Source of the DNA: Candidatus Diapherotrites archaeon
GTDB lineage: Archaea > Iainarchaeota > Iainarchaeia > Iainarchaeales > 1-14-0-10-31-34
Direction of reading: 5' to 3'
Assembly: GCA_040755695.1 (NCBI GenBank)
Contig: JBFMAK010000001.1
Location: 254,637-318,636, forward strand
Length of the DNA: 64,000 nt
The notes below the pieces were generated by a model that saw nothing but the letters and a program-made list of their open reading frames with translations, was not told where the DNA came from and searched no databases. Both the position numbers and the translations under genes were made by a program. Each line of letters opens with the position of its first letter. Positions within the stretch are counted from its first letter, which is position 1. Of the stretch, positions 24,622-32,873 are shown one piece after another.

Positions 24622-24923
24622 TGGAGAATATTTGCTTGAGATTGGGTTCTGCGCTTTCAAGGCAGATTGAAAAGGACATGAAGGAATTCAAGTACAGCAC
24701 CAAAACAGAATTCATCAGAGAAGCAATCAGGAGCAAGCTCAGCTCGTTGGATGAAGAAAGAAAGAAGAAGAGAGCTTGGGAAGCGCTGTTTGCAGCTAGA
24801 GGCGCACTCAAAGGTAAAAGCAGGTTCAAGACAGATGAAGAGTTTTACAATTGGAGGCATGGAGAGGGAAGCAAAGAAATGATGGAATATTATGAGAAAA
24901 AGTTTGGCCTTAATCAAAAATGA
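24621..24923 (+). CDS. ribbon-helix-helix protein (VapB/CopG-like)
   Basis: A 100-residue protein from ATG 24621 (MENICLRLG); the ATG eight codons further upstream lies inside the pentamer repeat and is less likely. The RHH fold is visible as NICLRLGSALSRQIEKDM, then STKTEFIREAIRSKL (about residues 3-45). The C-terminal tail is charged and contains FKTDEEFYNWRHGEGS. Such proteins act as DNA-binding antitoxins. The 3' end overlaps the convergent PIN-domain gene by 14 nt rather than preceding it. Confidence 0.8.
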   Translation: MENICLRLGSALSRQIEKDMKEFKYSTKTEFIREAIRSKLSSLDEERKKKRAWEALFAARGALKGKSRFKTDEEFYNWRHGEGSKEMMEYYEKKFGLNQK

Positions 24924-25326
24924 CTTCTTCTGGCTTTTTTGATTCAACTATATCTGAGAGTTCTTCGAACTGTTTGTCTCTCGTAATCATTAAAGCTTTA
25001 TTGTCTCTTGCAATAACTGCATGAAAAACATCATTGAATGGCAGGTCTCTTTTTTCTGCAATTTGTTTTGCTTCAATGGTTTGCTTTGTTGTTGCAGGAG
25101 CTTCAATAAGAATGTCCTTGAAATAAGAAAACATTTCTTCTACAAATTCTTTTGGAAAGAGCCTTAATTCAAACAGGACAGGCTCAGCATAAATTATTTT
25201 GCAATTATGCTTTATGCAGTTATTAAGAAACTGGAAAGCAAACTCCCCCAACGGCCTTATGCCGTCCATTCTGTCCTCAAGGTAGTCCCTCTAGATCGAG
25301 GTGTCCAAGTAAAACCTTTTTTTCAT
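24910..25326 (-). pseudogene. vapC: PIN-domain (VapC-like) gene with an in-frame TAG
   Basis: One frame from ATG 25326 to 24910 (139 codons) broken by TAG at 25291-25293. It begins MKKRFYLDTSI, stop, RDYLEDRMDG; the stop falls where VapC proteins often have Trp, so TGG to TAG is likely. The remainder has the PIN features FYLD (first Asp), KIIYAEPVLFELRLF and DLPFNDVFHAVIARDNKALMITRDKQF with acidic residues of the active site. It lies 5 nt after the frameshifted HTH-type gene and converges on the RHH gene. Reinitiation at ATG 25269 would yield a protein lacking the first catalytic Asp. Confidence 0.8.
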
Positions 25327-25331
25327 AAGAA

Positions 25332-25722
25332 TTATTTTTTTATTAGGGAGAAGACAGAGTCAACAGGATTCAAGGCCTTGTACTTGAGGTTTATTCTTTC
25401 AATCATTTTTTCTTCTATGAGGTCTTCAAGTATTTTCTTGAGTTTGCTTTCCTCTATTTCTGTGAGCTCAATTAATTCGTCCAGAAAGAGTTCCTCGAAC
25501 TTGAGGAGAGAGCACAATACTTTCGCGTGGCTTTCAGAGAATTTCGTTCCCAAATCCTCTTTTGAGGCTTTCAGGCAGGCTGCCTGCATTAAACTCATCA
25601 ATTGAATTGAACTCCAAGAGAACTGTTTTGAGGGAGCGCGCCCTTTTTTTCTGAAGCAAGGACGCGCTCAGGGCTAGGCTCTCAAAAAACCAACTCTCTG
25701 GAAATAATTCTTTTCCCTGCAA
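25332..25722 (-). pseudogene. HTH-type regulator with a one-base frameshift
   Basis: Two overlapping frames look like one gene. The TTG-started first part (25722) reads LFPESWFFESLALSASLLQ; the second part continues in the +1 frame as RAPSKQFSWSSIQLMSLMQAACLK and then the helical SESHAKVLCSLLKFEELFLDEL with KLKKILEDLIEEKMIE, a winged-helix-like segment. They join at a run of seven A (25644-25650 on the plus strand as T). The span is 130 codons plus one base, exactly what a single-base insertion gives. Upstream lies a 20-bp tandem repeat. The VapC-like gene follows by 5 nt. Confidence 0.55.
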
Positions 25723-25728
25723 TTAATA

Positions 25729-25768
25729 GGGTTAAAGTTTAATTTAGTGGGTTAAAGTTTAATTTAGT
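25729..25768. repeat. 20-bp perfect tandem repeat upstream of the frameshifted regulator
   Basis: The unit beginning GGGTTAAAG and ending TTTAGT occurs at 25729-25748 and 25749-25768 without mismatch; a partial AAAGTTTAATTT follows at 25778-25789. It sits immediately upstream (minus-strand sense) of the regulator start at 25722, as an operator or promoter array would. Confidence 0.7.
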
Positions 25769-25865
25769 TCAACTGAAAAGTTTAATTTTTGCTTTTTCCC
25801 CCTTTTTTGCCTTTTAATGCAATAAAATTATTAATTTCTTAAGGCATTATTTTGTGGTGTAATAA

Positions 25866-27035
25866 ATGCCTTTGCAGCACGTGCACAAGCAGAACATCAT
25901 TGACTCAAACAAGGAATTAAAGGAAGTATACCTTAATCTCATGGTTTCCTTTTTTGCTGTGTCAATGATTGACTTGTTCATTCCAGTGTACCTTCTCCAA
26001 TTAGGCTACAGCTTATTTGATGCAGCATTATTCTGGCTTGTATTCTTGCTGTTCATTGCTTTCACTTATCCTTTCAGCGCAAAGCTTTCTGAGAGAATTG
26101 GGGTAAAGCACACAATTCTATTGAGCGCTCCATTGCTCATAATATTTTATCTTTCAATGTATTCTTTGAGCTTCAATTATTTTCCTGTGCTCTTGCTTGC
26201 AGTCCTTTTGGGAATAACTAAAGGAATTTACTGGATGCCCTTAGAGATAGATTTCATTGCCAACTGCCATAAGAGGGTGAAGGGAAGGGAAGTAGGCTAC
26301 AGCCAGGTTTTCCCAAGGCATGGAAGAATTTTAGGGTCAATAATTGGGGCTGTAGTATTGGTTTCTTTTGGCTTCCAGTCATTGTTCCTGTTTGTTGTCG
26401 TAATTCTTATTGCTTCAATTATTCCCTTGTTCACCTCAAAGGATTTCCCTCCGAAAACTAGGGATCACTGGGATTACGCCTTCTCCGGGAGTTCACTGAA
26501 ATATTTTTTTGGCGCAGCAGTAGAAGGAACATATGATGTGTTTGAGAGTTTTTTATGGCCTTTATTCATCTTTTTTTCCTTCGGAGGCCTTGTGGCAGGA
26601 AAAAGCATTTACTCCATAGGCTTTGCTTCCTCAATCCTTGTAATTGCGACAATTGTTTTTGCTTTCATTGCAGGAAAGAAGACAGACCAAGGAAAAGGAA
26701 GGCAGATGCTATTGATTGGGGCAGCAGTAGGTTTTTTTTCTGCTTTGGCTGCAGTTTTCGCTTCAAGTGAAGCCGCAATCTTATTGATTTCTTTCCTGGT
26801 TGGAATTGGAATTGTAATGAGGAGCGTTCCATTCACTGAATACATGTTTTCCCTGATAAGAAGGCAGAGCATTGAAGGAGGCCTTATAGTGAGAGAGGCA
26901 GGCCTCACTTTAGGCAGGATTATTTCCTTTTCAGCCTTCTTTCTGCTTGGCTTTGCTTTCCCTCAGGCATTCACTGCAGTATTCATTATAACAGCGATTG
27001 CAAGCGCCTACTTTCTGGTCGTAAAATTAGAATGA
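25866..27035 (+). CDS. major facilitator superfamily transporter
   Basis: A 389-residue protein with about 11-12 transmembrane helices. The conserved MFS loop 2-3 motif is present in altered form (SAKLSERIGVKHTILLSAPL, about residues 75-94), with GKKTDQGKGRQMLLIG as its second-half counterpart at about 268-283. The substrate cannot be deduced. It is a single-gene unit whose stop lies directly next to the stop of the convergent gene at 27036. Confidence 0.85.
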   Translation: MPLQHVHKQNIIDSNKELKEVYLNLMVSFFAVSMIDLFIPVYLLQLGYSLFDAALFWLVFLLFIAFTYPFSAKLSERIGVKHTILLSAPLLIIFYLSMYSLSFNYFPVLLLAVLLGITKGIYWMPLEIDFIANCHKRVKGREVGYSQVFPRHGRILGSIIGAVVLVSFGFQSLFLFVVVILIASIIPLFTSKDFPPKTRDHWDYAFSGSSLKYFFGAAVEGTYDVFESFLWPLFIFFSFGGLVAGKSIYSIGFASSILVIATIVFAFIAGKKTDQGKGRQMLLIGAAVGFFSALAAVFASSEAAILLISFLVGIGIVMRSVPFTEYMFSLIRRQSIEGGLIVREAGLTLGRIISFSAFFLLGFAFPQAFTAVFIITAIASAYFLVVKLE

Positions 27036-27572
27036 TCATTTCTCCCACTCTTCCAGAATTTTTTTCATTGAATTCCAAATAATACCCCTTTCTTTTATTT
27101 GATGCGGTGAAACTAACTTCCAAAACTTTTCAAGCAATTTTCTGTATTTCTGCCATAACTCAATGTCCCTTTTGCTTCCATATCCCAAAATAAAATTTTT
27201 TTCTGCTTCAAGCCCAAGTTTATGTCCTTTTTCCATAGAAAACTTTCGTGCAGGAGTATTTTTTGCATATTCCAATTCTGCTGCTTCATGGTGTGCAGCT
27301 GCCTCTCGGAGTATTTTCGGCTTGATTCTTTCGCTTATCAAAACTTTTCCGTTAGCAGAAATTGTTCCATCGACAATTCCCAAATAACCATTGTTTTCAC
27401 ACAAATAATATTTTATGCCGTTTCTTGTTTTGAGTTCTTGTTTGATTTTGTATTGGCTTTCAGGCAGCCTCTTTCTCGCTGTTGCAATTAATCTCTTAAT
27501 TCTTTTTTCTCTTAACTTTCTTTTTTTTCTTATTATAAACCTTCTTCTTTTTTGTGCAGGCATTAAATTCAC
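27036..27572 (-). CDS. unknown basic protein downstream of the sigma-like factor
   Basis: A 178-residue protein with a strongly basic N terminus (KRRRFIIRKKRKLREKRIKR) and a central domain with IKYYLCENNGYLGIVDGTIS and ILREAAAHHEAAELEYAK. The HHEAAE sequence recalls a metal-binding HExxE-type helix, but this is not enough to call a protease. Its GTG start overlaps the TGA of the sigma-70-like gene; ATG at 27563 is an alternative. The coupling suggests a partner of the sigma-like factor, such as an anti-sigma or accessory protein, which is inference. Confidence 0.6.
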   Translation of the reverse strand: MNLMPAQKRRRFIIRKKRKLREKRIKRLIATARKRLPESQYKIKQELKTRNGIKYYLCENNGYLGIVDGTISANGKVLISERIKPKILREAAAHHEAAELEYAKNTPARKFSMEKGHKLGLEAEKNFILGYGSKRDIELWQKYRKLLEKFWKLVSPHQIKERGIIWNSMKKILEEWEK

Positions 27573-28252
27573 CTTATTAATCCGTTTTCTTTAATGTATT
27601 TTCTTACCTGCTTTAAAATTCTTGCTGTCCTCCACCTTACTGTCACTTCGCTGATGCCAAATCTTTCGCCTATCTCTTTTGGTTTAAGAAATGGTTTGCC
27701 TTCAATTCCAAAACGGCAGAATACAATGTCTTGATGTTTTGGGGCCATCCTCTTTATTATTCTGATAACCTTATTGTAGATTTCCTTGATTTCGTATTTT
27801 TCTTCTGGTGTTAGAACTTTGATTTTGAATTCAAGTGAATTGTCTATTTTTCCTTTTCTTGACTTCAATCTATCGCCGAGCACAATAATCTCTTCTAATG
27901 ACACCTCTTTTTTTGCTATGCTTTTTTTCTTTCTCATGTAATCAATCATTTCATTTAATGCTACCCTGTACAAAAAAGTGCTTGGATTTGCTTTTATTTT
28001 CGGGTTATACTGGGGCAGGGTTCTATGAAGTTTAATTAGAGACCTTTGCACTAAATCTTTTTTTTCTTCTGCTGTTGGATTGAATTTGACTGCAATTGAC
28101 TCAAAATAACTCTTGGCTTTTTTAACTAAATGATCAAATGCTTTAGGATCCCTTTTTGCTTTTTCCATGAGCTCTCTTGTAATAAAAAGTTTTTCTCTTG
28201 CTCTTTTTTCTCTGGGCAGAATAATTCTTTTAGGCTTCCTTTTCAGCTGCAT
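27569..28252 (-). CDS. bacterial-type sigma-70 family factor (ECF-like)
   Basis: A 227-residue protein with sigma region 2 at about residues 38-112 (FDHLVKKAKSYFESIAVKF, EEKKDLVQRSLIKLHRTLPQY, STFLYRVALNEMIDYMRKKKS) and region 4 at about 160-222 (IIKRMAPKHQDIVFCRFG, LKPKEIGERFGISEVTVRWRTARILKQVRKYI), the latter a clear sigma-type HTH. Archaea normally initiate with TBP/TFB; bacterial-like sigma factors have been reported from a few uncultivated archaea. The gene lies 10 nt after fibrillarin in the C/D-box RNP operon. It might instead be a sigma-derived DNA-binding protein with another role. Confidence 0.75.
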   Translation of the reverse strand: MQLKRKPKRIILPREKRAREKLFITRELMEKAKRDPKAFDHLVKKAKSYFESIAVKFNPTAEEKKDLVQRSLIKLHRTLPQYNPKIKANPSTFLYRVALNEMIDYMRKKKSIAKKEVSLEEIIVLGDRLKSRKGKIDNSLEFKIKVLTPEEKYEIKEIYNKVIRIIKRMAPKHQDIVFCRFGIEGKPFLKPKEIGERFGISEVTVRWRTARILKQVRKYIKENGLIR

Positions 28253-28262
28253 TAAATTTCAC

Positions 28263-28940
28263 CTACAATTTCTCGCAGTATACCATCAAGTGGGAGGAAT
28301 GGAACGGCTCGAGTGGAATGCTTTGAATTATTTTGAATTCTTCTCTTAGCTTTCTGGTTTCCTGCTCGAAGACCTTTTTTTCGCTTAATTGCTGGGAGAT
28401 GCTTTTGGCTTTGATTGCAATTAACCCTTTTGCTTTCTTTTTCAGGAAAAGCCTTGCATTCTTAAGAAAGATTTCGGCCTGGTTCTTCTGCGCTATGTCC
28501 TGGTACAATAAATCGAATTTTATTTCCTTTAATTCTCCTGCATAGCTTTCGGGTTTTGCTGCGTCTGCAAGGACTGGCAGGATGTTGGGCCTTGATTCGC
28601 TTAATTCAATTAGTTTAGGCATTGCTCTTGCGCTGATGTCGACTCCAGCAATAATTCCTCTTTCGCCTATTACATCAGAGATATGGGATGCAGTTGTTCC
28701 TTCTGCAATCCCCAAGTACAATACATTGCTTTTTTCTTTAAGAGGAAGTTCTTTGAGGCCGTTGTTTATTGCTGCAGCAAGCTTTGACCTGAAAGGATTC
28801 CAGATCCTGCACTCTATTCCTTCAATTTCAATTAATTCTTCCCCGTAAACCTTCTTTTTTGGAGTCAAATTTTTGGTCAGAATTTTCTTGTTGGAAGAGT
28901 AAACGCCTTTAAACTTTTCAATTAATTTTTCTTTGCCCAT
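28263..28940 (-). CDS. flpA: fibrillarin-like rRNA/tRNA 2'-O-methyltransferase
   Basis: A 225-residue fibrillarin. YGEELIEIEGIECRIWNPFRSKLAAAI (about residues 32-58) is the conserved N-terminal region. The SAM site includes VLYLGIAEGTTASHISDVIG (about 73-92) and GVDISARAM, and the active-site segment reads DLLYQDIAQKNQAEIF. In C/D-box RNPs fibrillarin carries out guided 2'-O-methylation, with Nop5 and L7Ae. nop5 lies upstream in the same operon, separated by two small genes rather than directly adjacent. Confidence 0.95.
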   Translation of the reverse strand: MGKEKLIEKFKGVYSSNKKILTKNLTPKKKVYGEELIEIEGIECRIWNPFRSKLAAAINNGLKELPLKEKSNVLYLGIAEGTTASHISDVIGERGIIAGVDISARAMPKLIELSESRPNILPVLADAAKPESYAGELKEIKFDLLYQDIAQKNQAEIFLKNARLFLKKKAKGLIAIKAKSISQQLSEKKVFEQETRKLREEFKIIQSIPLEPFHSSHLMVYCEKL

Positions 28941-28961
28941 TTTTTTTCACTTGACCTGGAT

Positions 28962-29105
28962 TTAGTGCAGTTTTCTGACGAGATAAAATGTTTTCTGCCT
29001 TTTCCCGCCGATTTTTCTTTTTTTTATTTCTTCAATCTCGAATCCAATTTTTTTTGCTGCTTTTGCCCGGTTTTTGTGGGGCGTAATAATTCTGGGGCAC
29101 TCCAT
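28962..29105 (-). CDS. small basic protein of 47 residues in the nop5-flpA operon
   Basis: ATG 29105 to TAA 28962, too short for routine gene calling. The start has a good ribosome-binding site (GGGAG, 6 nt away). The 47 residues include MECPRIITPHKNRAKAAKK and KTFYLVRKLH, strongly basic and consistent with RNA binding. It lies 16 nt after the upstream gene and 21 nt before flpA, so it fits the operon spacing. Family not recognised. Confidence 0.6.
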   Translation of the reverse strand: MECPRIITPHKNRAKAAKKIGFEIEEIKKRKIGGKRQKTFYLVRKLH

Positions 29106-29121
29106 TTTTCTCCCGTTTTTT

Positions 29122-29457
29122 TTAGCATTCCGCCCTCATTTTGGGCTCTAACAATTTTATTGCCTCATGCGATAAACCTAAACCCCTGTAATTTTTTTCT
29201 ATGTTTCCTACCTTTATTATGTTCTCCCTAAAGGAAAAAAAGCCCACTGGCTCTAAAGTGTGCCTTCTCACAATGCTTAGCTCTCTTTCGTCCAAGTAAA
29301 ATAAAAAAACCTTTCCATCAGAGTCAATAAAGCTTGCAATGAATTTGCCTAAGCTTTCATGATTTTTCTTTCCTTCCAGTTCAATTTCATAAGGTCTTAC
29401 ATGTTTCAATTCCCTTGCTTTTTTTTTGTAGTCCCTGTACTTTTTAATTATGCTCAT
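29122..29457 (-). CDS. short GNAT-like protein in the nop5-flpA operon
   Basis: A 111-residue protein. HTLEPVGFFSFRENIIKVGNIEKNYRGLGLSHEAIKLLEP has the strand-loop-helix layout of GNAT motif A (here NYRGLGLS in place of the usual Q/RxxGxG/A), but the C-terminal acetyltransferase part is missing, so it may be a truncated or minimal GNAT. The basic N terminus KKYRDYKKKARELKH could contact RNA. It lies between nop5 and the 47-residue gene. Confidence 0.5.
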   Translation of the reverse strand: MSIIKKYRDYKKKARELKHVRPYEIELEGKKNHESLGKFIASFIDSDGKVFLFYLDERELSIVRRHTLEPVGFFSFRENIIKVGNIEKNYRGLGLSHEAIKLLEPKMRAEC

Positions 29458-29500
29458 ACACTAAAATTAGCTGTTAACTGAATTAAAATAATTTGCTTTT

Positions 29501-30244
29501 TTAGGCTTTTTTTGAGAAAAAGTCTTTTTTGGCTGCAATTGAGAGCTTTCCTGAAAGCTTTCTTGCAATTTTTCCTTTCAGTTCTTTTTTTGCTTCCCTT
29601 ACAGAAGGGTGAGCGAATATGAGGCCGTACTTTGGGGGTTTTGCCTTCTGCTTCAAGTGCCTGAATAATGCCTTTTCTGCTCCAAGCAGTTGAATGGTTG
29701 AAGAAGGCATTAAAGCTAATTGTTTTAGTGAACCTGCCTTTGCCAAAAGCCTTGCTGCAATTATTGGAGTGGCAAGCCCAGAGAAATTGGGTGAAAGCTC
29801 TTTCATGAGCTTCTCAATGTACTTGGCTATTTCTTCTCGCTCTTTCTTTAATTCCAGTGCGTTCTGCGCAAGCAATTGAATCTGCCTTAAGTCTTCTTTT
29901 TCTAATTCTGCTCCCATTGAATTCCTTGCCTTTGCCTCTATTTCTTTTGCCTTAATTTCGTTTTTGTATAATTCCATTACTTTTTTTTGGGTGAAATTTT
30001 TTCTTTCCCCTAAAGCAATCAATTTAAGGAAAGCCTCATTGTCCTGCACCATCCTGTTCAATTCAGGGAAGTGCACTCCAAACCATTCCCTTGCCTGCTC
30101 TGCAAACAGATTAAAGGCGTTATCCAGGTCCTCAAGGAGATTAACTGCCTTTATTGCATGGTAGTCTCGCCCAGTGAATGCCTCTGCAACCCTCTTCTTT
30201 GCCTTGGCTATAAGCCTTTTCCTGAGCTCTTCGCTTTTCTGCAT
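29501..30244 (-). CDS. nop5: Nop5/Nop56-related C/D-box RNP core protein
   Basis: A 247-residue short Nop5. The N-terminal part is reduced compared with the usual 370-400 residues of archaeal Nop5. The Nop domain is intact: LSPNFSGLATPIIAARLLAKAGSLKQLALMPSSTIQLLGAEKALFRHLK (about residues 148-196), then PPKYGLIFAHPSVREA. The coiled-coil is at about 90-140. It lacks most of the fibrillarin-binding N-terminal domain, a common economy in small archaeal genomes. First gene of an operon leading to flpA and the sigma-like factor; divergent from glyS. Confidence 0.92.
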   Translation of the reverse strand: MQKSEELRKRLIAKAKKRVAEAFTGRDYHAIKAVNLLEDLDNAFNLFAEQAREWFGVHFPELNRMVQDNEAFLKLIALGERKNFTQKKVMELYKNEIKAKEIEAKARNSMGAELEKEDLRQIQLLAQNALELKKEREEIAKYIEKLMKELSPNFSGLATPIIAARLLAKAGSLKQLALMPSSTIQLLGAEKALFRHLKQKAKPPKYGLIFAHPSVREAKKELKGKIARKLSGKLSIAAKKDFFSKKA

Positions 30245-30325
30245 AAAAAAACCTGAATTAAATTAAATAAAGCATTTGTTTAATTATTATTTAATAATTA
30301 GTATTGAATTAAATTTATTAAACTG

Positions 30326-31831
30326 ATGAAAATGCAGAACAATTACGAAAAAATAATTGACTTGGCCTTGAGGAGGTCAGTATTCTTTCCTTCAGCCGAA
30401 ATCTACGGGACAGCATTTTCTGGATTTTATGATTACGGTCCTGTGGGAGAAGCAATAAAAAGGAAAATAATTGATGCCTGGAGGAAAAAATTAGTTCAAA
30501 GGGAAGGATTCCTGGAAGTAGACGGAGCGCAGATTCTTCCTGAAAAAGTGTTTGACGCTTCAGGCCACCTGAAAAATTTCAATGACCCTTTAGTTCAATG
30601 CACTAAATGCCATTCGCTTTACAGGGCAGACAATCTTCTCTCAGACCACTTGAATGTTAATTTCCCTGAGTCAATGCCTGCAGAGCACTTTGACGAACTA
30701 ATAAAGAAAAACAAACCGAAATGCCCTAAATGCAAGGGAGAATTAGGTGGAGTGAAGAGATTCAACATGATGCTTAAAGTGCAGGTAGGCGCAACAGGAA
30801 AACAGAAAGGCTTTCTAAGGCCGGAAACCTGCCAGAACATCTTCCTTGACTATGACAGGCTTTCAAAGACAATGCGATTAAACCTTCCTTTTGGGATTGC
30901 ACAGGCAGGAAAAAGCTTCAGGAATGAAATCGCGCCAAGAAACATGCTTTTGAGGGAGAGGGAAATCAATCAAATGGAGATAGAAGTATTCTTCAACCCC
31001 AAAAAAATAAATGAAATCAAAAAATTCCATGAACTTGAAAGCAAGAAATTGAATATACAGAAGCTCAAGGAAGAGAAACCAAAAGAAGTTTCAGCAAAAG
31101 AATTAGTGGAAAAAAACATTGTGTCAGGAAAGCTCATTGCATATTATCTTGCGAGAGTGCAGGAATTATACGAATTTTACGGCGTGCCAAAAGAGAAGAT
31201 GAAGTTCAGGCAGTTAGGAGAAGAAGAAAAGGCCTTCTATGCAAAAGAGGCATGGGACTTTGAAATTCTGACCTCGCTTGGATGGATTGAACTTATAGCC
31301 TGCAATTATCGTTCTGATTATGATCTTAAAGGCCACGCAAAAGAAAGCAGCAGGAACCTGAAAACAAAAGAAGATGGGGAAGAATTCTATCCTAATGTAT
31401 TCGAGCTCTCGGCAGGAATAGACAGGACCTTGTACGCCCTATTGGAATTGGCATTACGCGAAGAAACAAAGAAAGGTGAAGCGCGCTTATACTTGGATTT
31501 AAAGCCTTCCATTGCGCCTTACATTGCAGGAATCCTTCCTTTGGTGAACAAGGACGGATTAGACGAAAAAGCAGAGAAATTGTTTGAAGAACTGAAATCT
31601 TACAATTTGGATTTATTCTATGATGATTCTGGTTCAATTGGAAGAAGGTATGCAAGAATAGACGAAATTGGAGTGCCTTTTGCGATTACAATAGATTATG
31701 ATTCAATGAAAGATGACACAGTAACTTTGAGAGAGAGGAATTCAACGCAGCAGAAAAGAATTGCAGTAAAAGAACTGCCTGAGCTTTTATGGAAGCTTGA
31801 AATAGGCAAAAAGGAATTCAAGGACCTCTGA
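30326..31831 (+). CDS. glyS: glycyl-tRNA synthetase
   Basis: A 501-residue class II alpha2-type GlyRS. The N-terminal RRSVFFPSAEIYGTAFSGFYDYGPVG (about residues 13-38) is the catalytic-domain signature, and two Cys pairs (CTKCHSLY and CPKCKGEL) form a zinc site. Motif 2 is around FRNEIAPR (about 197-204), with RETCQ-like RPETCQNIF before it. The anticodon-binding domain covers about 390-501. It is somewhat shorter than the roughly 570 residues of many archaeal enzymes. The divergent region before it has several TTTAAT or TTAAAT TATA candidates. Confidence 0.96.
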   Translation: MKMQNNYEKIIDLALRRSVFFPSAEIYGTAFSGFYDYGPVGEAIKRKIIDAWRKKLVQREGFLEVDGAQILPEKVFDASGHLKNFNDPLVQCTKCHSLYRADNLLSDHLNVNFPESMPAEHFDELIKKNKPKCPKCKGELGGVKRFNMMLKVQVGATGKQKGFLRPETCQNIFLDYDRLSKTMRLNLPFGIAQAGKSFRNEIAPRNMLLREREINQMEIEVFFNPKKINEIKKFHELESKKLNIQKLKEEKPKEVSAKELVEKNIVSGKLIAYYLARVQELYEFYGVPKEKMKFRQLGEEEKAFYAKEAWDFEILTSLGWIELIACNYRSDYDLKGHAKESSRNLKTKEDGEEFYPNVFELSAGIDRTLYALLELALREETKKGEARLYLDLKPSIAPYIAGILPLVNKDGLDEKAEKLFEELKSYNLDLFYDDSGSIGRRYARIDEIGVPFAITIDYDSMKDDTVTLRERNSTQQKRIAVKELPELLWKLEIGKKEFKDL

Positions 31832-31874
31832 ATTCGCTAATTTTTTATTCTGTTTCCAACACAATTTTTTTTAT

Positions 31875-31946
31875 GCCCTGGTAGCTCAATGGCAGAGCAA
31901 ATGTTTCGTAAACATTAGGCTGAGAGTTCGAGTCTCTCCCAGGGCT
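31875..31946 (+). tRNA. tRNA-Thr (CGT)
   Basis: 72-nt cloverleaf: acceptor GCCCTGG/CCAGGGC with discriminator T, anticodon stem ATGTT/AACAT, loop TTCGTAA giving anticodon CGT, and T-arm GAGAG-TTCGAGT-CTCTC. CCA is not encoded; the gene is followed directly by T-rich sequence that could end transcription. Confidence 0.95.
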
Positions 31947-32007
31947 TTTTCTTAAGGCAATTGTTTTAAAACTGAATCATGCCTTAAAATTAATTGGTTT
32001 GATTGAA

Positions 32008-32439
32008 ATGCCTGCAGCGCAGAAGAAAGAGGAAGAAACGGATTTCATGCTTTTCTCGGTTTTAGTCATAGCGCTCATAATTGTACTTGGCGCACTAATA
32101 ATCTTCAATGCCTCAAAGGCAAAGCCTGAGACATTCTCTCAAGTGTACTTTGATCCAGAGAAACTGCCTGAAAAAGTGAAAGCAGGAGAGCAGCTGCCTG
32201 TAAACTTTTTCATTGACAACAGGGAAGGCGCAAGGACTGAGTACTCATGGAAGATTAAGGCTGAAAACGAAATTAAGGCGCAAGGAAAAATTTCAGTTGA
32301 AGTAGGCCAAGTAAAGGAATTAAACGAAAAAATTTCTTTCCAAAATTCTTACGCCGAAAAGCAGAAGATTCTGGTTGAAGTATTAAAAGCCGGAGCAAAA
32401 GAGGCTTACACCATCTGGTTTTTTGTGAAAGTAGAATAA
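32008..32439 (+). CDS. membrane-anchored protein with a single beta-sandwich domain
   Basis: A 143-residue protein from ATG 32008 (MPAAQKKEEE); a TTG at 31999 would add three residues. One transmembrane helix at about residues 16-36 (FSVLVIALIIVLGALIIF) is followed by an external domain of about 100 residues with a beta-sandwich pattern (LPVNFFIDNREGARTEYSWKIKAE...). This resembles DUF1616-like extracellular domains of archaeal surface proteins. It follows tRNA-Thr. Role unknown. Confidence 0.65.
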   Translation: MPAAQKKEEETDFMLFSVLVIALIIVLGALIIFNASKAKPETFSQVYFDPEKLPEKVKAGEQLPVNFFIDNREGARTEYSWKIKAENEIKAQGKISVEVGQVKELNEKISFQNSYAEKQKILVEVLKAGAKEAYTIWFFVKVE

Positions 32440-32447
32440 AGCAGTTT

Positions 32448-32843
32448 TTATGGCCTTGGCCTGCCAAAAGGTTTTCCAAAACGCGCCCAGTATTTTTCTT
32501 CTACCTTAGCTTTTTTTTGTTTTATATTTGTAGATTTATAAAGAGTTTTATATATTTTCCTGCGTTTCTTTCTGGTTTCAGGAGTCTTCACAGAAATGCG
32601 CCCTCTTTTTTTGTTTGATTTCAGGTTCACGCTGTAATTGAATTCCATTTTCTCTTCAGGGCTCAAACCTTGAGTTATTTTTGCTCTTTCTTCTTTTAAT
32701 CTCTTTCTTACATTCGAATAATCCGTTCTCAATTCTTGTTTTTTCTTAAGGTCTTTTTCTTTATTGTGTTTTATGAGCAAAAGCCAGTTCTTAAAAACTT
32801 CTTCAGAATAAGCTTCTGCTAATTTTTCTAATTCGGGGCCCAT
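32448..32843 (-). CDS. unknown highly basic protein
   Basis: A 131-residue charged, helix-rich protein with clusters of Lys/Arg (TPETRKKRRKIYKTLYKS, GKPFGRPRP). No known domain is visible. The composition suggests nucleic-acid binding. It converges on the membrane-anchored gene (8-nt gap) and follows the coiled-coil gene at 32874 by 30 nt on the same strand. Confidence 0.5.
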   Translation of the reverse strand: MGPELEKLAEAYSEEVFKNWLLLIKHNKEKDLKKKQELRTDYSNVRKRLKEERAKITQGLSPEEKMEFNYSVNLKSNKKRGRISVKTPETRKKRRKIYKTLYKSTNIKQKKAKVEEKYWARFGKPFGRPRP

Positions 32844-32873
32844 AAAATAGAATTAGAATTGAACTTGTTTTTA

